Part shown: piece by piece, positions 55,723 to 64,000 of the stretch
Position numbering within the stretch: the first letter of the stretch is position 1
Layout of the letters: every line of letters begins with the position of its first letter
Notes under the pieces: model-generated
What the model was told of the DNA's origin: nothing
Seen by the model: only the letters and a program-made list of their open reading frames with translations
The model's database searches: none
Made by a program: the position numbers and the translations under genes
Assembly (NCBI GenBank): GCA_013176395.1
Contig: JABMLP010000017.1
Span: 1,302,001-1,366,000, forward strand
Source of the DNA: Venturia oleaginea
Taxonomy: Eukaryota > Ascomycota > Dothideomycetes > Venturiales > Venturiaceae
Length of the DNA stretch: 64,000 nucleotides
Direction: 5' to 3'

Positions 55723-58700
55723 TCTACTTAACGACGAATCTATCAGAGATTTCGACGCGCTGCTAATACAAGAACCACACTGCTTCAAGACACAGACAGG
55801 ACAGGTAATGGCGGCACCAGCAACAAACAACAAATTTATTCAGATTTTCCCAACGTGCTCTAGAGACGACACATGGCCTATCCGATCGATGATCTGGGCC
55901 CGGAAAACGCTCGACTACAAACAGATCCCGATTGCGTCTCCCGACATCACGGCAATCCTTATCAAAACTCAAGGCAAAGTCATCTTTACAGCTTCAGTGT
56001 ACGTGCCAGCAGGAGAAGCACACCGAGAGCGGGACAAGACCGCAGTGACAGAACGGCTTCAGTTACTAGAAGATGCAATCAAAGATACAGCTCAAGAGCT
56101 TGGACACGAGCCAGAACTTCTCATCACCGGAGATTTCAACCGACACGACCAGCTCTGGGGAGGCGAGCAAGTAGCAGAAACAAGGCGACAGGATGAAGCA
56201 GACGCCATCGTTGAGTATATGACGGTATATCAACTCTCTAATCTTGTCCCCAGGGGAGAGGCCACATTCTACGGAACGCAAGTAAGCAGTACCATCGACC
56301 TCTTCCTCACTTCACCGGCTCTCACCGACAGCTTGGTACGGTGTGGATTCCACGTCAACGAACACGGATCGGACCACCGGCCCATCAGTGCGACATTAGC
56401 TATCACGTGCGTGGAGGAGACCACAACACCCAGACGACTTTACAAAAATGCAGATTGGGAGCGCATCCGCCAGGAGGTAGAACACGCAAAGCAGCGGCAA
56501 GCAGTTGCCCCACCGGAAGAGAATGCAGACGAAAACGTGGACGATATGCTGCAACGATTGATGGAAGTGGTAGTCCCTGTTATCGAGCAATACGTTCCTC
56601 TTGCAAAACCGTCGCCGTACCAAAAACCATGGTGGACACCATATCTGACCAACCTTCGCAAGGAATACACACACGTCAGAAGACAGCGATGCAGAGAAGT
56701 TAAGGCGAGCCGGTGGACGACCGAAACGAACGCTCTCACACACCAAACACTGCAGCGGCTCCGAACGGAAGCCAGAGAAGCTCAAAGCACGTACCAGCGA
56801 GCAATCCGATCGGAAAGAAACACTCACTGGAAGGAATTTCTAGACGACGCTGAAAATGTATGGAAGGCCGCTAAGTATCTTGACCCAGAGAGTACCTCCT
56901 CTTTTGCAAAGATTACAGAACTAGCGAGGCCAAACTCTGACGACACGACCGAAAGTAAAGAAGAGATTGGATCTATTCTGCTGCAAGCCTTCTTTCCCCC
57001 GGCGGCTGAGGTGATCGAGCCAGATCCAGCAGTAGAGCAGCGAGCAACAAAACTCCCATCACCAGCACTAACAAAATACGAAATCGAAGAAGCGATCATG
57101 GGCATGAAAGCACACAAAGCACCAGGCCTAGACGGTCTACCCGCGGTTGTATGGAGACAGCTCTGGCCAGTCCTCCAAGACGAGATAACGAGATTGTTTC
57201 AAGCGTCTATGACACAAGGCATCCTCCCAGCGCAGTGGAAATGCGCGCGAATCCTACCACTTCGAAAGCCAGCAAAAGACGACTATACACAGCCAAACGC
57301 GTATCGACCAATCTCGTTGCTAGCAACCCTAGGGAAAGCACTGGAGGCTGTGGTCGCTACCCGCATCTCCTACCTAGCTGAAGAACACGGCCTCCTACCA
57401 GAGAATCATTTTCGAGCTCGGAAGCAACGTAGCACAGAACAGGCACTGCTGCTCCTCACCGACCGCATCAAACAGGCGCGAAGAAGGTGCCGAGTCCTTA
57501 GCCTGCTTAGTTTTGACGTCAAAGGAGCGTACAACGGGGTCAACAAAGAAGTACTCTTGGCCAGATTACAAAGATGACGTATTCCAGAGGAGCTTGTTCG
57601 TTGGATTGAGAACTTCTGCTCAGGCAGGAGAGCAAGCATTACAGTGAACGGGCAGAGCAGCGAGGAAGTAGATTTGCATTCCCCAGGGCTGCCTCAAGGC
57701 TCACCTCTATCCCCAATACTCTACCTCTTCTTCAACGCTGACCTGGTAGAGAGAAAGATCAGCCGGCACCAAGGCGCAATTGCGTACGTGGATGACTACT
57801 CTATTTGGGTCACCGGGCCAAATGCTGAGGAAAATACTCGGGTGCTTCAAGAGACAGTGATACCAAAAGCGGAGCAGTGGGAACGTCGTAGTGGAGCTAC
57901 ATTTGAGCCCAAAAAGACAGCCTTCATCCACTTCACACCAAGCGCGGAAAGACTGTCAACGACGCCAATTCAAATTGGAGGCTGCTCGGTGGTGCCAGGC
58001 TCCTCCGTCAAGCTTCTAGGCATTATTCTCGACCAGAAATTGAAGTTCCACCTACAGGCTGCCAGAGCAGCTACAAAGGGACACGATGCGGCGATCCGGC
58101 TGAAGAGACTGAGTGGTCTTCGTACGAAGCAGGCACGGCAGCTGTTTGAAGCGACAGTGGCGTCAGTTGTCGACTACGCATCATCAGTCTGGGCAACAGC
58201 GTTGAACGCCAAAGATACACGCTTGCTTGAACGACACCAAAGATGGGGGGCACAAGCCATTGTTGGATGTTTCCGAACTACAGCGCTAGATATTGCGCAG
58301 TCGGAGGCATCGATCGGGACCTTCCAGTAACGACAGACAGGGAAATGGATAGGCTTGTGGGTTAAGCTAAACACACTACCTAAGCGCCACCCATTGAGAT
58401 CCAGTATAAAAGCAGTACATCAATCATTCAAGCTTCGCTCGTCACTTGGCCTGTTGGCAGACAGGTTTGCAGGAATTAATATGTCCCAGATTGAGACAGT
58501 CACACCATTTGCAAAAGCACCGTGGATCCAGGGGCCCAGCATGATTATCGAAGAACGCGACGAAGCTGTAAAACCTACCACAACACAAGACAGAGACGAA
58601 ATCCACTGCTACACCGACGGCTCAGGTAGAAATGGCTTGCTAGGGACAGGTATGGTGTACATTCTACCAGACGAAAACAGGACTATACTCGAGCAGTACG

Positions 58701-59536
58701 CAACAACGGGATTGGCAGCAAACGGCAATGTATACGCGACAGAGCTGAAAGCAATCAGTACTGCTCTGAGCCAGCTGGCAGTATGGACAATGATCCCGGC
58801 AGAAGGAAAACTCACCATCTTCTCGGACAATCAGAGTGCGCTGAAGAGTATCCGCAAGCCGAGACAGCAGTCAGGCCAGCATATCATTAAGGATATCTTG
58901 TCAGCTACGCAGCAATTACATCAAAAGGGTATTGCCGTGGTTCTTCGATGGATCCCGGCACACTTTGGCATCAAGGGCAACGAAGCGGCAGACAAAATGG
59001 CCAAAAGAAGTACCAAAGCAGGGAGCGCAGTCCCGTCAGAGATACGACTACGCTCAGCACTGATTAGGCAAGCAAAAAAGAGCTGTCAGCCAAGCAATAA
59101 ACCACTGCGAGGAAGGAGATTCACCAAATCTATCGATGCTGCTATCCCTGGAAAACACACGCGCACCATCTATAACCAGCTATCCAAAACAGAGGCCCAA
59201 ACCCTAGCTCAATTACGGACGTCACATTGCCGACTGAACAAGTACCTGAACCGAATCGGAGCGGTGGAGTCGCCATTGTGCGAAGAATGCGGAGTCGTGG
59301 AAAGCGTGCAGCATTTCCTACTCGATTGCAAACGATGGAGCGAGCAACGACGGCTCTTAAGAGAAGCGACCGAACCAAGGAGCGACGTCTCCTATTTAGT
59401 AGGAGGCCGCTCAACACTTACAAACAGAAGAGGAGAGATGATTGATGGTCCAAAATGGACGCCAGGTGTAGCAGCGGTGCGAGCGACAATTGCGTTCGTA
59501 GACGCTACAAAACGATTCAGCCGAGAGACGGAATAG
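55723..59536 (+). pseudogene. non-LTR retrotransposon (Tad/I-like) ORF2, 5'-truncated, two nonsense codons
   Basis: Reading starts inside the APE endonuclease domain (LITGDFNRHDQLWGG, STIDLFLTSP, GSDHRPIS) directly at the mariner end. The reverse transcriptase follows (AYRPISLLATLGKALE, SFDVKGAYNGV, GLPQGSPLSP, AYVDDYS with the catalytic DD). Then comes an RNase H domain (CYTDGSGRNG, FSDNQSALKS, WIPAHFGIKGNEAADKMAK) and a CCHC-like end (CEECGVVESVQHFLLDC). The frame is continuous except TGA at 57575-57577 and TAA at 58328-58330, both explainable by C-to-T changes (CGA, CAA). The 5' end of the endonuclease and any ORF1 are missing. A poly-A tail was not seen. Confidence 0.88.
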
Positions 59537-59537
59537 T

Positions 59538-59881
59538 CTCTAACGAAACCAACTCCGAGCATGTGGACTCACTCATTAAGATAGTACCCATGCAAGCAGC
59601 AATGCTAGATCCGACACCCCCTTTTTACTAACCGCCAATCTCTGATCCTATCAGTCTATTGGTAGACTGTAAGTTGCGCCTTTCGTTTTTGTTGTTGTTT
59701 CTGGAGTTTTGGTCAATTTGAAAACAGAGTATGTTGGAAAGATACGTTATAAAATTTAAGGTTTGGGCTTGGAATGAAGGGAGCGTTGACAGTGGGATAT
59801 AATGTATAATAGAGAGTCGGTAGTGTCCCCCTGGAGCCATACTGGCCCGACGGGTGTATTGAATTCATCCATCCATCCATC
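59538..59881. repeat. 3' flank of the LINE with shared 46-bp repeat and CATC microrepeat
   Basis: The last part of the LINE 3' region is followed by sequence of unknown origin. Bases 59826-59872 match 11545-11592 almost exactly, and a short (ATCC)n run follows at 59866-59881. Confidence 0.55.
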
Positions 59882-59892
59882 CACAGCACTTG
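59882..59892 (+). repeat. mariner-type end at the outer right border of the composite insertion
   Basis: CACAGCACTTG followed by TA (59893-59894) is identical to the terminal 11 bp of the Tc1-b right end. It abuts the resumed pogo-E sequence (CATATCTGCC). With TA also at the left border (54440-54441), the whole 54442-59892 block has mariner-like ends and TA on both sides. Confidence 0.55.
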
Positions 59893-60176
59893 TACATATC
59901 TGCCACCTCACACAGCCGGGGCGCAAATCCTCGCGAATCGAGGTCGAGGATATATCGGACAAGCGTTTGCTCTTCGGTAAGGCTAAGTTTCCGACCGTTT
60001 CGTGGTCTTTCGAGGATAAATGGGACTCTGACGCGATCGGAGAGGGTTTGTTGTTTAACGTTGAAGGCGCTCGCAGCAACCCGTTGGCTTCGGAGTTGGG
60101 CGGTATTCAAAGCTTGGATTGCAAGCTGAATTCTCCCTTCGTGTTGGAGTAGTAACTCATTACGTTGTTGAGACAT
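59893..60176 (-). pseudogene. pogo-E transposase N-terminal remnant
   Basis: ATG at 60176 (MSQQRNELLLQHEG). HTH RVAASAFNVKQQTLSDR and ILDLDSRGFAPRLCEVADM match pogo-C and pogo-D until the mariner-type end at 59892. No catalytic region remains on this side. Confidence 0.8.
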
Positions 60177-60523
60177 GGTAGAATAAGAAGAGTAGTTGGG
60201 GTCTTGGCAAATTTTGACCGGTTGGGTGATCTGACGGGTTGGGTGATCGAATATGTTAGTGTTGGCCTAGAAGAATGCCTGTGCTCTTACCCTAGACTTG
60301 GAAGTAACCAGGCGTACTAGAAGTTACTCATGCACAGCTTTTTGATCACGCTTGAGAGACCCCTCACTAAAAGTGGAGATCATTTTCGCCAGCACGATAA
60401 GTTTCGGTAGATCCGAGGTGGAGCCGAGCTCGGACAAATTCTCAGTCGCGTGACACGTCCAAAGTCGCGTCCAACTCCACCGACTAAACATTTCCCGCAC
60501 CAGTTTCTTGCGATACCCTCAGA

Positions 60524-63500
60524 ATGGCTCGCGGTATTGAGGGAAACGAGATATCCACGCCAAAGCCGTCGACTCTGAAGAAGAGCGGTTCTTCCTCGCA
60601 ATCCACCAGCAAAGGCCAAAAGAGCATCTTGGGCTTCCTCTCCAAGCAGCCAGCCTCTACTCCAAAATCAGCCTTCAGCGACAGAATCAAGACCAAATCA
60701 GCAATTGTATCGACGCCAGCTCCTAGCAGCGATGCCATTGCACCCTCGAGTCCCGATTTGGGCTTTCCTTCGTCTGGGAAGAATAAAGAGAATGGTACCA
60801 TATCTCCGTCAACCTCCATGAAGCTAGTGGCAGCAGCTGATGGTGTTGTAGAAGGACTCAGTGGTGTTCCCACGAACTCTCCTTCGCGAAAGGTACATGT
60901 TTACCATGCCTGCGGACTCACAACTCCTATCGAACAGCAATTCCTCAATTCGATATCATCGTGCAACGAACACTGTGGGTTCAATGCGCGCTTGCCTCAG
61001 ATGCTAACGATACTGGCCGCAGGCGAAGAAAGCTATCAGCTATGCCGAATCTGATGACGAAGACACGCTGATGCCTCTGCCTACGAATAATCCACAACGA
61101 AGACCCTCAAAGCGTCAGAGAGTGAGCATGGAGGACAGTGATGATGAGTTTGGCTTGGACGCAGCGACCGAGGCGGCTATGTTGGAAGCAGAAGCAGGTA
61201 CGAGAAAGATAAGTAGTGCATGTGACATTCTCTAATTGAGTTACAGATCTGAACGACTTCATAGCCCCTGATGATTCAGACGAAGAGACGAATATTCCCC
61301 AGAAACGCAAACGACCTAGCCAAAAATCTTCGAAGGCCGCCCCTTCTCCTCCGTCCAGACCTACTCCCAAGCCGACCGAGGACGATGACGATGACGATGA
61401 CATGGAGGTTGATGTGGATAAAACGACGGCATCTTCAGCTCAGCAATGGACATATGATCCTAGTCATACTGAATTGATCAAGCAGCGGGCAGCATCGAAA
61501 TCATCTTCCAACAAGCATGCAAAAGGACAAGCACACAAGACGGATCCTGACGAGAGGCATAAATGGTTAGCTAATCCGGTGGATGCCGACATGAATCCCC
61601 CTGGTCATCCCGATTACGACCCTCGTACATTGCATATTCCAAAGGATGCCCTTGGTAAACTGTCGGCATTTGAGAGACAATACTGGGATATCAAGAGCAA
61701 ATTCATGGACACAATTGTCTTCTTCAAGAAAGGCAAATTCTACGAGCTGTATGAAAATGATGCGACGGTTGGACATCAAGTCTTTGATCTCAAACTCACT
61801 GATCGTGTCAACATGCGCATGGTTGGTGTGCCCGAATCAAGTCTCGACCATTGGGCAAATCAGTTTGTGGCGAAAGGATACAAGATCGCGAGAGTGGAGC
61901 AGATGGAGAACGCTCTGAGCAAAGAAATGCGGGAGCGCACTGAAACGAAACCAAAGAAAGGCGAAATCATCCGTCGTGAACTTGCCAGTGTATTGACGTC
62001 GGGGACTCTGGTCGATGGAGGCATGTTGCAGGATGACATGTCGACTTACTGTGTTGCGATCAAGGTATGCCAACATACACTTGTGGCATGTGTATCACTA
62101 CTAACCAAATACAGGAATTCGAACGAGACAACGTCCCACTTTTCGGCATTGCGTTCGTGGACACCGCCACTGCACAGTTCCAGCTGTCAGAATTCACAGA
62201 CGACCCTGACATGACCAAATTTGAGACTTTTGTTGCACAGATTCGACCTGGCGAGCTGCTGCTTGAGAAGTCCTGTAATTCCGCCAAAGCACTGCGAATT
62301 CTGAAGAACAACACCACTCCCACTACCCTCTGGAACTACTTGAAGCCCACCAAGGAGTTTTGGCCTGCAGACATCACATGTCGCGAGATTGACGCAGCCG
62401 GTTACTTCGTGTCTACCGACAAAGACCAAAACGACGTGTGGCCCGCAGTGCTCCAAGAAGCGCGTGACAAGGAATTTGCCATGTCAGCCTTCGGCGCTCT
62501 TTTGCAATACCTACGCCTGCTCAAGCTCGAGCGTGATCTGGTCTCTCTTGGTAACTTTGCCTGGTATGATCCGATCAGGAAAGCCACAAGTCTCGTCCTC
62601 GATGGTCAGAGTCTGATCAATCTTGAGATCTTCGCGAACACTTTTGATGGAGGTGTTGCTGGCACACTCTTCGCCATGCTGAACCGATGCATCACTCCCT
62701 TTGGCAAACGTATGCTCCAGCAATGGGTATGCCACCCACTGGCAGACTCGCGGAAGATTAATGCTCGACTGGATGCTATCGACTCCCTGCTCGCCGACAC
62801 TACTGTCACTGATTCATTCACTGCGTCTCTGGGCAAGCTGCCGGATCTTGAACGACTTTTATCGCGAGTTCATGCTGGCCGGCTCAAGGCTCATGACTTC
62901 GTTCGCGTCCTCGATGGCTTCGAGCAGATTGAGTACACCATGAGCTTGCTTGACAAGTTCTCTACTGGTGAAGGAGTCATTGGTCAACTGCTGTCAGCTA
63001 TGCCTGATCTCGCTGGGGCTTTGAAGCATTGGAAAAATGCATTCAATCGTGTCAAGGCTAAGTCAGAAGGCATTCTCATCCCAGAACCGGGCATTGAGAC
63101 TGACTACGACAAGAGTCAAGACACTGTTGAAGATTGTCTCAAGAAGCTTGAGCGATTGTTGAAAGACACCCAACGCGAGTTTGGCTCGAGTTCGATTTGC
63201 TTCCGCGACAATGGAAAGGAAATTTACCAAATCGAAGTTCCGATCAAGTTGTCGAGCAAAGTCCCAAAGAGCTGGAATCAGATGTCTGCGACGAAAGCTG
63301 TGAAGCGCTACTACAGCCCTGAGGGAAAGAAACTTGTGCGCGCATTGCAGGAAGCTCAAGAAACACACGGCCAGATCATGAAAGAGGTCGCAAGTCGATT
63401 CTACGCCCGCTTCGATGAAGACTACAAGATCTGGCTCGCCGCCGTCAAAATCATCGCCCAACTCGACTGTCTCATCTCGCTCGCAAAGGCATCCTCAAGT

Positions 63501-64000
63501 CTGGGTAGTCCAAGCTGCCGTCCCACATTCGTTGACGATGAACGAACAGTAGTCGAATTCGAAGAACTCCGTCACCCCTGTATGCTTTCCACAGTCGACG
63601 ACTTCATCCCCAACGACATCAAACTTGGTGGCTCAAAACCAAATATTGACCTCCTCACCGGTGCCAACGCGGCCGGTAAATCCACCATACTACGCATGAC
63701 CTGCATCGCCGTCATCATGGCACAAGTCGGTTGTTACCTCCCCTGTACCTCTGCAAAACTTACACCTGTCGATCGTATAATGTCGCGTCTCGGCGCCTTT
63801 GATAATATCTTCGCTGCGCAGTCTACATTTTTTGTTGAGCTATCTGAAACGAAGAAGATTCTGACGGAAGCGACGAATCGATCACTCGTTATCCTTGATG
63901 AACTGGGTCGTGGTACGAGTAGTTACGATGGCGTCGCTGTCGCACAAGCCGTCCTTCACGATGTCGCCAGTAGAATTGGGTGTGTAGGCTTCTTCGCGAC
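60524..64000 (+). CDS. MSH6: DNA mismatch repair protein MSH6 (partial, runs off the window)
   Basis: Exons 60524-60892, 61023-61197, 61247-62064 and 62115 to the window end; introns are 130, 49 and 50 nt. The N-terminus has a PCNA-binding motif (QKSILGFLSK) in a disordered, acidic region. The mismatch-binding domain follows (FMDTIVFFKKGKFYELYEND, with the conserved F-Y-E), then the connector, lever and clamp domains, and the ATPase with Walker A (LLTGANAAGKST) and Walker B (SLVILDELGRGTSSYDG). The GANAAGKST form is, from memory, usual for ascomycete MSH6. With MSH2 it forms MutS-alpha, which recognises base mismatches and small loops in the nucleus. About the last 150-200 residues are outside the window. 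A pogo end lies about 270 bp upstream of the start codon. Confidence 0.95.

Larger units (their letters stand above)
54121..60256 (-). mobile_element. pogo-E element, internally deleted and split by a 5.4-kb composite insertion
   Basis: The left end ACGTATTCGATCACCCAACC (54121) and right end ...GGGTGATCGAATATGT (60256) are inverted repeats flanked by TA. The motif pairs lie at 54131/54148 and 60216/60233, each 17 bp apart. Only 321 bp of the 3' part (54121-54441) and 364 bp of the 5' part (59893-60256) remain. About 1.17 kb of the middle, relative to pogo-D, is missing. The gap holds an intact mariner, a LINE fragment and another repeat. Confidence 0.85.

Noticed and set aside
59536..59700. 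Poly-A tail of the LINE
   Set aside because: Only a short T run and mixed sequence follow the stop codon; no tail or target duplication is visible.
1..64000. tRNA or rRNA genes and CRISPR arrays
   Set aside because: No cloverleaf-like A and B boxes or rRNA sequence were recognised by eye, and CRISPR arrays are not expected in a fungal nuclear genome; a tRNA scan would be needed to exclude tRNAs.

Overview
The window is nuclear DNA of a filamentous ascomycete (Pezizomycotina). The evidence is short introns (about 41-70 nt, with one of 130 and one of 132) with GT..AG ends, secreted proteins with fungal signal peptides, a fungal-type assimilatory nitrite reductase, a P450, an ascomycete-type MSH6, and pogo, Tc1/mariner, MULE and Tad/I-like elements typical of this group. 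I cannot name the species.

Layout. 1-1.1 kb: a decayed pogo transposase and a solo LTR. 1.8-7.2 kb: three genes for secreted proteins, including a two-repeat, 16-cysteine Kex2-type precursor. 8.0-11.6 kb: a pogo 3' fragment and a broken Mutator-like (MULE) transposase gene. 12-18.2 kb: a gene-poor stretch of broken reading frames. 18.3-22.2 kb: two secreted-protein genes, an isochorismatase-like hydrolase and a DUF1996 protein. 24.8-26.6 kb: two tandem paralogues of an uncharacterised fungal family, both disabled. 29.0-35.6 kb: a C2H2 zinc-finger protein, a DUF1295-type membrane protein and a cytochrome P450. 36.6-41.9 kb: three DNA transposons (pogo, Tc1, pogo) packed end to end with 6-bp joints. 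42.8-46.3 kb: nitrite reductase. 47.0-51.5 kb: a divergent pair, a coiled-coil/acidic protein and DNA polymerase kappa. 51.8-60.3 kb: a nested transposon nest (pogo, solo LTR, a second pogo split by an intact mariner plus a 5'-truncated LINE). 60.5 kb to the window edge: MSH6, partial.

The host genes with housekeeping roles (nitrite reductase, Pol kappa, MSH6) are intact. Many remaining frames are broken, and several breaks are single C-to-T nonsense changes (CAG to TAG, CAA to TAA, CGA to TGA), two of them shown directly by comparing element copies. This is compatible with weak RIP or ordinary deamination.

The most striking pattern is in the pogo elements. Five element lineages carry terminal repeats containing a 14-bp motif duplicated at exactly 17-bp spacing. 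The motif sequence differs between lineages, but the two copies within an element match. The other leading candidates for novelty are the Kex2-flanked cysteine-repeat peptide precursor and the composite mariner-LINE segment, which has mariner-like ends and TA on both outer sides inside an internally deleted pogo.
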